From assembly GCA_035460505.1 (NCBI GenBank), contig DATHWP010000015.1:1-51309 (forward strand): a stretch of 51,309 bases of DNA. Reading direction: 5' to 3'. The stretch comes from Methyloradius sp035460505. GTDB taxonomy: Bacteria > Pseudomonadota > Gammaproteobacteria > Burkholderiales > Methylophilaceae. This document shows, in pieces, positions 40,585 through 49,245 of the stretch. Both the position numbers and the translations under genes were made by a program. Below the pieces are notes generated by a model, which was not told where the DNA came from, searched no databases, and was given only the letters and a program-made list of their open reading frames with translations. Numbering within the stretch: the first letter of the stretch is position 1; every line of letters starts with the position of its first letter.

Positions 40585-41844
40585 CTAATGGTTTAAATGT
40601 TGGTCTACTAAATCAGCAATACGCTCAGTTGCACCGCTGGCACTCTGGCTAAAATTTAACGCAGCCCAACTCATGCTCTGGCGTAACTCAGAGTCACCGA
40701 ACAAGCGCTGCAAGGCTAACACTAGGTCATCCGTATTTTTTAGGCGCCAGGCTGCTTTTGCCGCAATCGCCTGTTCAGTCGCCAGAGTAAAGTTGAATGT
40801 ATGTGGGCCAATCAATACGGGCTTGCTCATGGTGCAGGCTTCAATCAGGTTTTGACCACCCAATGGTAGAAGACTGCCGCCAATAAACGCCACGTCGCAA
40901 GCGGCGTAATAAGTAAACATTTCCCCCATAGAATCGCCAAGCACGACTTGCGTAGTGAGCGGTAAATCAGCATTCAATTGCGAACGCCGCTGAAAATGAA
41001 TGCCACGTTTTCTGAGCAAGGTGGCCACTTCATCAAAGCGTTGCGGGTGGCGCGGCACAATCACGGTCAACAAATTAGGGATTTGCAATGAGGTAACGGC
41101 ATCCAGAATCAGCGTTTCTTCACCATCACGAGTGCTGGCGGCAAGAAACACAGGACGATTCTTGCCCAACACATCACGAAGATGCTGTCCTTTTTCTATC
41201 GCATCTGCTGGCGGGTTCACATCAAACTTGATGTTTCCCATTACTTTTACATTGCTGGCACCCAAATTCTGTAAGCGCTCCGCATCAATATCGGTCTGCG
41301 CGGCAATTGCACTGAGGCTCGCCAAACCCTGCGACGTTAGCCGTGAGACTTGCGCGTATCCATGAGCTGATTTTTGTGAAAGCCGTGCATTCACTAGCAA
41401 CAAGGGAATCTGCTGTTTTTTGCAAGCTGCAATCAAGTTAAACCAGAGTTCAGTTTCCATCAGCATGCCAATCTCTGGCTTGAAATGGCGCAAAAAACGC
41501 CCTACGGCATCAGGCAGGTCATAAGGCAGATAAACGCGTAAGACAGTATCACCAAAAAGCTGCTCACCTGTTTCACGGCCTGTTGGCGTGGAATGGGTCA
41601 TCAGTATTTGATGCTGTGGATGACGTTGCTGCAAAAGCTTGACCAAAGGCTCTGCAGCCCGCGTCTCACCGACTGACACGCAATGCAGCCAAATCACAGG
41701 CTTATCTGACTTAATCGCATAAAAACCAAACCGCTCGCGCCAGTGTCTTAAATAAGCTGGTTGGCGTAATCCCCTCCATAAGAGGCGAAGAGGAACGAAG
41801 GGAACGATAAGATATAAAAGAGAGGTGTAAACAAAACGTGGCAT
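40585..41844 (-). CDS. waaA: 3-deoxy-D-manno-octulosonic acid transferase WaaA (KdtA)
   Basis: A 419-residue inner-membrane-associated glycosyltransferase (GT30) adding Kdo to lipid IVA. Hydrophobic amino-terminal anchor (FVYTSLLYLIVPFVPLRLLWRG), then WRERFGFYAIKSDKPVIWLHCVSVGETRAAEPLVKLL with the conserved acceptor-binding VGE segment, MTHSTPTGRETGEQLFGD, METELWFNLIAACKKQQIPLLLVNARLS and the donor-site region GSLLPLGGQNLIEACTMSKPVLIGPHTFNF. Length is normal. It is a plain core-lipopolysaccharide gene. Confidence 0.95.
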   Translation of the reverse strand: MPRFVYTSLLYLIVPFVPLRLLWRGLRQPAYLRHWRERFGFYAIKSDKPVIWLHCVSVGETRAAEPLVKLLQQRHPQHQILMTHSTPTGRETGEQLFGDTVLRVYLPYDLPDAVGRFLRHFKPEIGMLMETELWFNLIAACKKQQIPLLLVNARLSQKSAHGYAQVSRLTSQGLASLSAIAAQTDIDAERLQNLGASNVKVMGNIKFDVNPPADAIEKGQHLRDVLGKNRPVFLAASTRDGEETLILDAVTSLQIPNLLTVIVPRHPQRFDEVATLLRKRGIHFQRRSQLNADLPLTTQVVLGDSMGEMFTYYAACDVAFIGGSLLPLGGQNLIEACTMSKPVLIGPHTFNFTLATEQAIAAKAAWRLKNTDDLVLALQRLFGDSELRQSMSWAALNFSQSASGATERIADLVDQHLNH

Positions 41845-42024
41845 GGCTGGATTTTCTCACACATTTGCATGCACGGTTCGGGCTGGATTGTCCAAATATT
41901 TATTTTTATTTTCGTGAGCGAGGGCTTACCTTGCCCACAAACTAAGCGTAGCAGCGCATTAGCAAAAATGCGCCAAAGCTGGGCTCCAAAATAGAGCGCG
42001 TGCACCAAAGAATTTTCTTGACCA

Positions 42025-42040
42025 TCACTACAAAATGACA
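42025..42040. promoter_or_regulatory. Weak NrdR-like box 1 upstream of nrdJa
   Basis: TCACTACAAAATGACA matches the NrdR consensus at about 9 of 16 positions and starts exactly 31 bp before the stronger box at 42056, the spacing expected for paired NrdR boxes on one helix face. Confidence 0.4.
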
Positions 42041-42055
42041 TAATTTTACGTTCAA

Positions 42056-42071
42056 TCACAACATATTGTGG
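42056..42071. promoter_or_regulatory. NrdR box 2 upstream of nrdJa
   Basis: TCACAACATATTGTGG matches the NrdR box consensus (acaCwAtATaTwGtgt) at 13 of 16 positions including all strongly conserved ones. It lies 75 nt before the nrdJa ATG. The rest of the 300-bp gap 41845-42145 shows nothing else I can name, and no cobalamin riboswitch. Confidence 0.6.
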
Positions 42072-42145
42072 TCTGGCAGTTTATTTGCCCTAACAACAGC
42101 GCCGCCAAAAATAATAAGCGCAAGCAGAATTAAGGAAGGAATACC

Positions 42146-44296
42146 ATGCTTAAAGCAGTTCAGGCTATTAAAGAATCTACCCCAGAGAATGAAGTCCCTA
42201 TTCAACCAGTCTCTCTCGACATCTGGGATAAGAAATATCGCCTAAAAACCAAGCAAGGTAAGTTTATTGATGAAAATATAGACGACACCTATAGCCGTGT
42301 TGCTCGCGCATTGGCGGATGCAGAAGATACCGAGGCAAAGCGTACCCTCTGGTATGACAAATTTTTGTGGGCACTGCGGCGCGGCGCGATCCCTGCAGGC
42401 CGTATTACCTCAAATGCAGGCGCTCAAGAACACAAACCAGCCACCAGCACCATCAACTGCACAGTGTCTGGCATTGTTGAAGACAGCATGGATGACATCC
42501 TGGGCAAAGTACACGAAGCGGGCTTAACCCTAAAAGCAGGTTGTGGCATTGGCTATGAGTTTTCTACATTGCGCCCTAAAGGTGCGTTTGTTGCTGGCGC
42601 TGGTGCTTATACCAGCGGCCCGCTGTCATTCATGGATATCTATGACAAGATGTGCTTCACCGTGTCATCTGCCGGTGGACGTCGTGGTGCGCAAATGGCA
42701 ACTTTTGATATTTCACATCCTGACGTCACTGACTTCATCAAGGCAAAGCGTGAAGCTGGCCGCTTACGCCAGTTCAACCTGTCATGCCTGATCACCAAAG
42801 AATTCATGGAAGCAGTCAAGGCTGACTCAGACTGGAAACTGGCTTTCCCTGTGACATCAAAAGAAGCCACGATTGATAACCTCAATCTGGAAGATGACAC
42901 GCAAGTTGTCTGGCGCGAATGGCCAGTTAAAGGCAAATACCTGACTCGCGAATCAGATGGCAAAGTAGCCTGCCGCGTTTATAAAACTATCCGCGCACAA
43001 CGCCTGTGGGACGTGATTATGTCCAGCACTTATGACTTTGCTGAGCCTGGTTTCATCCTGATTGACCGCGTGAATGAGATGAACAATAACTGGTTTTGCG
43101 AAAACATCCGCGCAACCAACCCTTGCGGTGAACAACCTCTGCCGCCTTATGGCGCTTGCCTGCTAGGCTCAGTCAACCTGACCAAATTTGTGCGTCATCC
43201 ATTTACCGATGATGCCTATTTTGACTGGGCTGAATACCGCGAAGTGGTCGCTACCTTTACCCGCATGCTGGATAACGTGGTGGAAGTAAATGGCTTGCCG
43301 CTGCAACAGCAACGTGACGAAATCGCCCGTAAACGCCGCCACGGCATGGGTTATCTCGGTTTAGGCTCAACCCTCACCATGCTGAAGATGAAATATGGTG
43401 AAGATTCTTCACTTACTTTCACCGAAGAAGTGACCAAGATCATGGCCGAAGTCGGCTGGGAAATTGGCGTAGAACTGGCTGCTGAAAAAGGCCCGGCACC
43501 GATTATGGATGAAGAGTTTGTAGTCACTGCAGACATGCTGGCTAAACGCCCAGAAATGGTCAAAGACGGCATTAAGCTCGGCGCTAAAGTCAAAGGCAAA
43601 GTGCTCATGGGTAAATACAGCCGCTATATGCAGCAGTTCCCTGAAAGCCTGCGCGAGAAGATTGCCAAAACTGGTGTGCGCTTCACACACCACAGCTCAA
43701 TCGCACCAACTGGCACTATTTCACTGTCATTGGCCAACAACGCTAGTAATGGCATTGAGCCTTCATTCGCGCACCACTACGCACGTAACGTGATTCGCGA
43801 AGGCAAGAAATCAAAAGAAAAAGTCGATGTATTCTCATACGAGTTGCTGGCCTATCGCGAGTTGATTAACTCAAAAGCCATGCCTTTCTCTGATAAAACC
43901 GACGAGCAACTACCTGATTACTTCCTGGACTCATCCACTATTCAGGCCAAAGCCCACGTGGATATTCAGGCTGCAGCACAAAAATGGATTGATAGCTCAA
44001 TCTCAAAAACTATCAACGTGCCAACAGACTATGACTACGAAGACTTTAAGAACATCTACGTTTACGCGTATGAAAAAGGCCTGAAAGGTTGCACCACTTT
44101 CCGCTTCAACCCAGAAGCCTTCCAGGGCGTGTTAGTGACTGAAAAAGATCTGGAAAACACCGTGTATAAATTCACGCTGGAAGATGGCACCGAAGTTGAA
44201 GCCAAAGGCAACGAAGAGATTGAATACGATGGCGAAATGCACAGCGCTGCCAATCTTTACGATGCTTTAAAAGAAGGCTATTACGGCAAGTTCTAA
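42146..44296 (+). CDS. nrdJa: Adenosylcobalamin-dependent (class II) ribonucleotide reductase, large part NrdJa
   Basis: A 716-residue catalytic part of class II ribonucleotide reductase, making deoxyribonucleotides with a cobalamin radical and no oxygen requirement. Visible motifs are PATSTINCTVSGIVEDSMDDI (redox cysteine C105), the glycyl-rich GLTLKAGCGIGYEFS, NPCGEQPLPPYGACLLGSVNL (active-site loop, C327) and APTGTISLSLANNASNGIEPSF. The vitamin-B12 subunit is split: the carboxy-terminal TSCPD/zinc-ribbon part is the next gene, as in Pseudomonas nrdJab. AAGGAAGG precedes the start. NrdR-like boxes lie upstream. Cobalamin must be made or taken up elsewhere. Confidence 0.93.
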   Translation: MLKAVQAIKESTPENEVPIQPVSLDIWDKKYRLKTKQGKFIDENIDDTYSRVARALADAEDTEAKRTLWYDKFLWALRRGAIPAGRITSNAGAQEHKPATSTINCTVSGIVEDSMDDILGKVHEAGLTLKAGCGIGYEFSTLRPKGAFVAGAGAYTSGPLSFMDIYDKMCFTVSSAGGRRGAQMATFDISHPDVTDFIKAKREAGRLRQFNLSCLITKEFMEAVKADSDWKLAFPVTSKEATIDNLNLEDDTQVVWREWPVKGKYLTRESDGKVACRVYKTIRAQRLWDVIMSSTYDFAEPGFILIDRVNEMNNNWFCENIRATNPCGEQPLPPYGACLLGSVNLTKFVRHPFTDDAYFDWAEYREVVATFTRMLDNVVEVNGLPLQQQRDEIARKRRHGMGYLGLGSTLTMLKMKYGEDSSLTFTEEVTKIMAEVGWEIGVELAAEKGPAPIMDEEFVVTADMLAKRPEMVKDGIKLGAKVKGKVLMGKYSRYMQQFPESLREKIAKTGVRFTHHSSIAPTGTISLSLANNASNGIEPSFAHHYARNVIREGKKSKEKVDVFSYELLAYRELINSKAMPFSDKTDEQLPDYFLDSSTIQAKAHVDIQAAAQKWIDSSISKTINVPTDYDYEDFKNIYVYAYEKGLKGCTTFRFNPEAFQGVLVTEKDLENTVYKFTLEDGTEVEAKGNEEIEYDGEMHSAANLYDALKEGYYGKF

Positions 44297-44365
44297 GCAA
44301 CGTTTAAAACATTCTAGAAGAGCAGCAGATTAACAGTCCGTTGCTCTGGCTCAAGGAGAAGCATC

Positions 44366-45064
44366 ATGGCAATTAAAATAGAAAAGAAAATCACTGGCTA
44401 CAACGTCATTACTGAAGAAGACAAAGCCAAGACTGCTGAAAACGAAAAAGCCCAAGCACAGAAAATGGCGGAAATCGTCCAGTTCGGCGAACCACTAAGC
44501 CGCCCAGAGAAACTAATCGGCAATACCTACAAAGTAAAAACACCAGTCACTGAGCATGCGCTCTACATCACCATCAATGATGTAGTCGTTAACCCAGGTA
44601 CGCCACAAGAACACCGCCGCCCGTTTGAAGTTTTCATCAACTCCAAAAACATGGAACACTTCCAGTGGATAGTCGCGCTTACCCGCGTGATGTCTGCCGT
44701 GTTCCGCAAAGGTGGCGACATCACATTCTTGGTAGAAGAGCTACACAGTGTGTTTGACCCTAGTGGCGGCTACTTCAAAAAGGGCGGCAAATACATCCCT
44801 AGCCTGGTTGCTGAGATCGGCGAAGTATTAGAGCAACACTTGCAAGAAATCGGCATGCTCAAGAAAACTGAGCCTGATGTACACCAGAAAAAACTGATCG
44901 ACGAAAAACGCACCGAGTACATGGAAAAACACTCCAACGAACCCATCAACGAAGAAGGCTATCCAAAAGGCGCTCAACTCTGCCCTAAATGCAGTACAAA
45001 GGCGGCGATTGTGATGGATGGTTGCCTGACTTGTTTAAATTGTGGCGAGAGCAAATGCGGTTAA
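44366..45064 (+). CDS. nrdJb: Class II ribonucleotide reductase small part NrdJb (TSCPD and zinc-ribbon)
   Basis: A 232-residue protein matching the detached carboxy-terminal region of NrdJ. The TSCPD-like domain (about 50-165) carries ALYITINDVVVNPGTPQEHRRPFEVFINSKNMEHFQWIVALTRVMSAVFRKGGD. A four-cysteine zinc ribbon closes the protein (CPKCSTKAAIVMDGCLTCLNCGESKCG region), with additional cysteines at the end that may serve as the shuttle thiols renewing the active site. It follows nrdJa by 69 nt with AAGGAGA before the ATG. A terminator follows directly. Confidence 0.92.
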   Translation: MAIKIEKKITGYNVITEEDKAKTAENEKAQAQKMAEIVQFGEPLSRPEKLIGNTYKVKTPVTEHALYITINDVVVNPGTPQEHRRPFEVFINSKNMEHFQWIVALTRVMSAVFRKGGDITFLVEELHSVFDPSGGYFKKGGKYIPSLVAEIGEVLEQHLQEIGMLKKTEPDVHQKKLIDEKRTEYMEKHSNEPINEEGYPKGAQLCPKCSTKAAIVMDGCLTCLNCGESKCG

Positions 45065-45090
45065 AAAAGGGAGCTTCGGCTCCTTTTTTG
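45063..45090 (+). terminator. nrdJb terminator
   Basis: A GGAGC-TTCG-GCTCC hairpin within an A-run and followed by TTTTTT. The TTCG tetraloop is shared with the amtB and sRNA terminators. Confidence 0.9.
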
Positions 45091-45219
45091 CTGTTGCCTT
45101 ACGTCCTCAGCATCTCAGCTGGTACCACCACTCAATATTTTCCATGATGAAATCGCCCCATACTCTAGAGCGGGCATCATCCTGCAGAGAATCATGCTTT
45201 AAAGACATAGGTGAATACC

Positions 45220-46632
45220 ATGAACGATCAAAATCAAGAGCAACGCCTCAGAAACATTCTCCACACAAGCTATGATGCCTTTGTAGGTGTTGATCACAAT
45301 GGGCTGATCATCGAATGGAATCAACAAGCCGAAAATATTTTTGGATGGAGCCACCAAGAAGCGCTAGGTCAAAAAATGGAAGAGATGATCATTTCTAAGC
45401 AATTCAGAGAAGCCCATCAGCATGGTATGCAGCGTTTTCTGGAAACCGGTCACGCTGAAGTACTGAATCGCCGTATTCAGCTTGAGGCTACAAGGAAAAA
45501 TGGAGAGCAGTTTCCTGTAGAAATGGCAATCACCTACATTCTGAACTCAGGAGTGCATGAATTCTATGCATTCATTCAGGATATTTCTAATCGTAAAATT
45601 GAAGAGCAAAAATTACGCTTTTTGGCATCTAACGATCCACTCACCGGGCTGAGCAATCGATCATATTTTAATACTAGCTTGCCTGAGGCAATGGCAAGGA
45701 GCAGGCGTAATAAAGCTAATTTAGCCTTAATGTATCTGGACATAGATCACTTCAAATCAATCAATGACTCTTTGGGCCATGAAGCTGGAGATCAACTGCT
45801 GAATGAGTTCGCTAGCAGACTTAAAATGAAGTTACGCGAAGTCGATATAGTTTGCCGTCTTGGAGGTGATGAATTCACGGTGATTATTGAAGGTGTCGTC
45901 AGTGAGGACAATGCAAGCATAGTGGCCAGCAATATTCTGCAAGAACTCAATCGGGGAACTTGGTTAAACAGCGCCGATCTGAAGATCACTTCTAGTATTG
46001 GTATTGCAATCTATGATGGTCGTGCGATAGATGCAGATAAGTTAGTAGCGCTCGCTGATAAAGCTATGTACAAAGCCAAACACTCCGGCCGTAATAATTT
46101 CAAGTTATTGAGATTTGAGGATATTGAAACATCCTCTGAAAAAGCACCCCTTCAACCAACGCCAACAATCATAAAAAACACTCGAAATCTTTTGAGTGTT
46201 ACAGAGAACGAGGGGGAGGATTTTTTACAAAATACCTTATCTGCCTTGCGACGTCACCTTGATATGGATGTAGCGTTCATCTCTCGTTTTCATGATGGCG
46301 TTCGAGAGTTCGAATACGTCGATGCAAAAGATTTAAACCCACCAATTTCGGTCGGTGATAGTGGTTCTCTTAAAGACAGTTATTGTCAGAGAGTAATTGA
46401 TGGGCGTTTACCAGAGATCATCAATGACGCCTTTGAAGTTCCAGAAGCAATGAGTATGGATGTCACAGTCATGTTGCCTGTTCGGGCACATATGAGCGTA
46501 CCAATTCGACTGAGTAATGGGAATATCTACGGTACCTTTTGCTGTTTTAGTTATAAACCAAACCAAACGCTCAATGAGCGTGATATTTCGGTGATGCATG
46601 TTTTTGCAGACCTGATATCGAAGCACTTGTAG
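45220..46632 (+). CDS. Diguanylate cyclase with PAS sensor and C-terminal GAF domain
   Basis: A 470-residue soluble signalling protein (ATG at 45220, with GGTG about 8 nt before; a GTG at 45211 is possible). A PAS domain (about 10-125; YDAFVGVDHNGLIIEWNQQAENIFGWSHQEALG) precedes a GGDEF domain with intact active site (RLGGDEF at 215-219) and the inhibitory RxxD site (REVD, 206-209) five residues before it. A GAF-like domain occupies about 335-470 (LDMDVAFISRFHDGVREFEYVDA ... GTFCCFSYKPNQTLNERDISVMHVFADLI). The GAF after the GGDEF is an uncommon order. It synthesises cyclic di-GMP; a link to the pilus genes is possible but not shown. No membrane segment or EAL domain. Confidence 0.93.
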   Translation: MNDQNQEQRLRNILHTSYDAFVGVDHNGLIIEWNQQAENIFGWSHQEALGQKMEEMIISKQFREAHQHGMQRFLETGHAEVLNRRIQLEATRKNGEQFPVEMAITYILNSGVHEFYAFIQDISNRKIEEQKLRFLASNDPLTGLSNRSYFNTSLPEAMARSRRNKANLALMYLDIDHFKSINDSLGHEAGDQLLNEFASRLKMKLREVDIVCRLGGDEFTVIIEGVVSEDNASIVASNILQELNRGTWLNSADLKITSSIGIAIYDGRAIDADKLVALADKAMYKAKHSGRNNFKLLRFEDIETSSEKAPLQPTPTIIKNTRNLLSVTENEGEDFLQNTLSALRRHLDMDVAFISRFHDGVREFEYVDAKDLNPPISVGDSGSLKDSYCQRVIDGRLPEIINDAFEVPEAMSMDVTVMLPVRAHMSVPIRLSNGNIYGTFCCFSYKPNQTLNERDISVMHVFADLISKHL

Positions 46633-46723
46633 TGAGTTTCTCATCAGGCGGTTGCGCTTGGGCTCGTTTTAAAACCTAGACTCAACTGTTTATAGATGCT
46701 TGGACTAAACAAGAAGAGTTTGA

Positions 46724-47140
46724 ATGAAACCTAAAGTCACCGTTATCACTATTGGCGTTAACGATCTCGAAAAATCTCTACTGTTTTATCGAGATGGCCT
46801 TGGATTTCCTACAGAAGGCATTATTGGTAAAGAGTTTGAGTATGGTGCAGTTGTTTTTATTCAGCTCCAAGCTGGTTTGCGTTTAGCACTTTGGCCGAGA
46901 AAAAGCATCGCACATGACTCCGGGATTTCACTTGCTCCAGTTAGCGCAACAGAATTGACACTCGGGCACAACGTTTCTTCAAAAGCGGAAGTTGACATAG
47001 TGATGGCTCAAGCAAAATCTGCAGGTGCTATTATCATCAAGCCAGCACACGACACCTTCTGGGGTGGTTATTCTGGCTATTTTCAAGACCCAGATGGCCA
47101 TCTTTGGGAAGTAGTATGGAATCCCCAATGGGAAGAGTAA
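46724..47140 (+). CDS. VOC-family (glyoxalase/bleomycin-resistance-like) protein
   Basis: A 138-residue protein of two beta-alpha-beta-beta-beta modules. The first begins VTVITIGVNDLEKSLLFYRDGLGFPTEG; the second includes IVMAQAKSAGAIIIKPAHDTFWGGYSGYFQDPDGHLWEVVWNPQW, with the metal/ligand-type DPDGHLWE end. Family members are metal-dependent lyases, dioxygenases or binding proteins; the exact function cannot be told. It is a monocistronic gene with AAGAAGAG 5 nt upstream. Confidence 0.9.
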   Translation: MKPKVTVITIGVNDLEKSLLFYRDGLGFPTEGIIGKEFEYGAVVFIQLQAGLRLALWPRKSIAHDSGISLAPVSATELTLGHNVSSKAEVDIVMAQAKSAGAIIIKPAHDTFWGGYSGYFQDPDGHLWEVVWNPQWEE

Positions 47141-47218
47141 TTATGGGCTACCATCTATTAAATGGATATTCCGCTGTCCGCTATGGTTAGATGCGTCCCT
47201 CAAGCTTTTAAGTAATTT

Positions 47219-47572
47219 CTACTTTTTTACCGCCGCGACAAAAGCAATTTCAAGCAGGTATTTAGGGTCTGCCAATTCAACCTTGAGGCAGGCACGGCTT
47301 GGTGCACAACCTGCTGGCAACCAAGCCTCCCATGCGGCATTAAGTGTTGCCAAGTTGTTAAAATCGGTAATGTAGATGGTAGCGGAAAGTATGCGCGACT
47401 TGTCACTGCCGCCGCTGAGCAAGGTGGTGTCGGCCTGAGCTAGCACTTGCTTCACCTGGCTGTGGATGTCTGCGCTGGTATCTGCTGGTACTTCAACAAA
47501 ATGGGCAATGCCGTTGAATATGGTCATGTCTGACCAGCGGGCAGTTGGGTTGATGCGTTGAATGTCGGTCAT
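47219..47572 (-). CDS. RidA (YjgF/YER057c) family protein
   Basis: Counted from the ATG at 47572 (MTDIQRINPTARWSDMTIFNG), 117 residues, the family's normal size; the longer open frame to 47641 adds residues without family character. Features are the IFNGIAHFVEVPADTSADIHSQVKQVLAQADTTLLSGGSDKSRILSATIYITD segment and APSRACLKVELADPKYLLEIAFVAAV, including the arginine in APSR that binds carboxylates in RidA. Canonical RidA hydrolyses reactive 2-aminoacrylate imines; this resembles the YoaB-like subgroup. RBS is weak (GAAAGAAA). Confidence 0.88.
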   Translation of the reverse strand: MTDIQRINPTARWSDMTIFNGIAHFVEVPADTSADIHSQVKQVLAQADTTLLSGGSDKSRILSATIYITDFNNLATLNAAWEAWLPAGCAPSRACLKVELADPKYLLEIAFVAAVKK

Positions 47573-47915
47573 GCTGCGTTTCTTTCTAATCAAAAATACG
47601 ATGCTAACATCATCTTGAAGCCACTTCGAGACGAATAGCATTGGAAGCTATCAACACGCAAACGCGCCCAGAAATTCTAAATTCATACTGAATACTGACT
47701 GTTAATTGAATCTTTTCAGCCACCACTTGGCTGTGGATAACCAACCAGTAAAAATGAGTGCGTTAATCATTGTTTTATAGGTTTTATGCTGCTAGATTCG
47801 AGGATTATCCCCAATAAGATTCGCGTTTATTCAAGACAGCACAAAATATGTTAAGAACTATTGTGCTCAGCACCAGACAAAACTAATAACTTTAATAACC
47901 TTAGGAGATTTTGAG
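47573..47915. other. Intergenic region between ridA and the YncE-like gene
   Basis: No gene is evident in this 343-bp stretch between divergent genes. It holds one inverted repeat, AGCACAA (47838-47844) and TTGTGCT (47861-47867), about 50 bp before the YncE-like start, a possible operator. The rest is AT-rich and presumably contains both promoters. Confidence 0.5.
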
Positions 47916-48983
47916 ATGAAGCAAGCAATGATTAACCGAAACCTGAGTAAGCTACTTATTTTAAGTATGAGCATACTATTAGCACCATACGCATTGGCAG
48001 AGGGCAAGGGTGTTGCTTATGTTTCAAATCAGAATGGTGGCGTAGAAATCATCGATTTAGAGACGATGGAATTCACAGGCAGCATGGAAACTGGTGCCAA
48101 AGGGCCGCGTGGCATCGGCATTACCAGCAATGGCAAATGGCTAGTAACTGCAAATAAGGACGATAGCAATATCTCTGTAGTTGATACCTCTGGCGCTACC
48201 CCACCTAAACTTGTTGTTGTTGGTAAAAACCCTGAGTTTGTGCGCATCAAGGGTGATCGCGCTTTTATTACTTATGAGCCGAGCTCAAAATCTGGCCCGC
48301 CTAAGGCTGGCCCAGAGGCAGCTAAAGAAGATGATGACGATGACAAAATACCAGGGCACATTGCGATTGTTGACCTGAAAAAAGGCAAAGTGGTGATGGA
48401 TATCGTCGGCAAACCTGAAACCGAAGGCCTGGAATTTACCAAAGATGGCAAGAAAATGGTGGTGGCTAACGAGTCAGATAACTCACTTACCGTACACGAT
48501 TTAAAAACTGGCAAATTGTTAAAAACGATACCAGTTAGTTCATACGGTAATCGCCCTCGTGGCATCAAAGTATCACCCGATGGCAAAACCTATGCTGCAA
48601 CCCTTGAAATTGCAAATAAGCTGCTGATACTGAATGACAAGTTTGAAGTGATTAAGGAAATCCCTACAGGTATGTTTCCTTACGGCCTAAGTTTTGACCG
48701 TGCAGGTGACCGTATTTTTGTCGCAGTAAATAAAGCAAAACTATTGCAGGTTTTTGATGCAAAAACCTTTGAGAAGATCAAAGATATTCCAACAGGAGAC
48801 CGTTGCTGGCACTTTAGTTTCACACCTGACGACCAGCAACTGTTGCTGGCTTGCGGCAAATCAAACGAAATACTGGTGATTGATACAACCAAGCTGGAAG
48901 TAACCAAGCGCATTGCAGACCAAGATATGCCTTGGGGTATTGTGACTTATCCAAAATCTATGGGTAGTATCGATAACCCCTGA
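47916..48983 (+). CDS. YncE-like periplasmic seven-bladed beta-propeller (PQQ-associated type)
   Basis: A 355-residue exported protein. Signal peptide about 1-29 (SKLLILSMSILLAPYALA), then repeated YVTN-type blades, for example GVAYVSNQNGGVEIIDLETM, ITSNGKWLVTANKDDSNISVVDT, FTKDGKKMVVANESDNSLTVHDL and FTPDDQQLLLACGKSNEILVID. An acidic loop (EDDDDDK, about residue 137-143) interrupts one blade. It resembles the propeller proteins associated with PQQ-dependent alcohol oxidation in methylotrophs; a role as a periplasmic partner is inferred, not shown. No methanol-oxidation genes are in the window. The ribosome site TTAGGAG lies 8 nt before the ATG. Confidence 0.88.
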   Translation: MKQAMINRNLSKLLILSMSILLAPYALAEGKGVAYVSNQNGGVEIIDLETMEFTGSMETGAKGPRGIGITSNGKWLVTANKDDSNISVVDTSGATPPKLVVVGKNPEFVRIKGDRAFITYEPSSKSGPPKAGPEAAKEDDDDDKIPGHIAIVDLKKGKVVMDIVGKPETEGLEFTKDGKKMVVANESDNSLTVHDLKTGKLLKTIPVSSYGNRPRGIKVSPDGKTYAATLEIANKLLILNDKFEVIKEIPTGMFPYGLSFDRAGDRIFVAVNKAKLLQVFDAKTFEKIKDIPTGDRCWHFSFTPDDQQLLLACGKSNEILVIDTTKLEVTKRIADQDMPWGIVTYPKSMGSIDNP

Positions 48984-49013
48984 TTTACTGACTACTGGTT
49001 TTGTTGATATGTC

Positions 49014-49044
49014 TGGGCAGGTACTATTAGGTAGTGCCTGCCCA
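49014..49044 (+). terminator. Hairpin after the YncE-like gene
   Basis: 13-bp arms (TGGGCAGGTACTA and its near-perfect complement, one G-T wobble) around a TTAGG loop lie 30 nt after the stop. The T-run is poor (ATCTATTTT), so it may be a weak terminator or an RNA-stabilising end. Nothing else is evident between it and the next gene at 49246. Confidence 0.6.
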
Positions 49045-49245
49045 ATCTATTTTCAGGCAAGCCTATTTACCAGCCATGTCTTTATGCGGCGCCAATGAAG
49101 ACTATCTTACAAAGCGTTACACATTTGTCATCATCTATATATATCTCCTGCGTATAGTGAAACCTCCAAAACGTGATTGATAACACACTCAAAAGGTAGC
49201 CAACTCGTTGCGTTGAGGAACTTTTTATAATAAAGGAGCTTTCTC

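Noticed and set aside
41845..42024. Possible tRNA or small gene between waaA and nrdJa
   Set aside because: No cloverleaf, no B-box-like TTCGA motif in context, and the minus-strand frame there runs into waaA in another frame without domain content.
46633..46723. Possible small RNA or promoter structure between the diguanylate cyclase and VOC genes
   Set aside because: I find no terminator-like hairpin or recognisable promoter; ordinary short intergenic DNA.
48326..48346. Asp-rich DDDDK-like protease recognition sequence in the YncE-like protein
   Set aside because: It looks like an enteropeptidase site, but that protease is animal; an acidic surface loop is the simple explanation.
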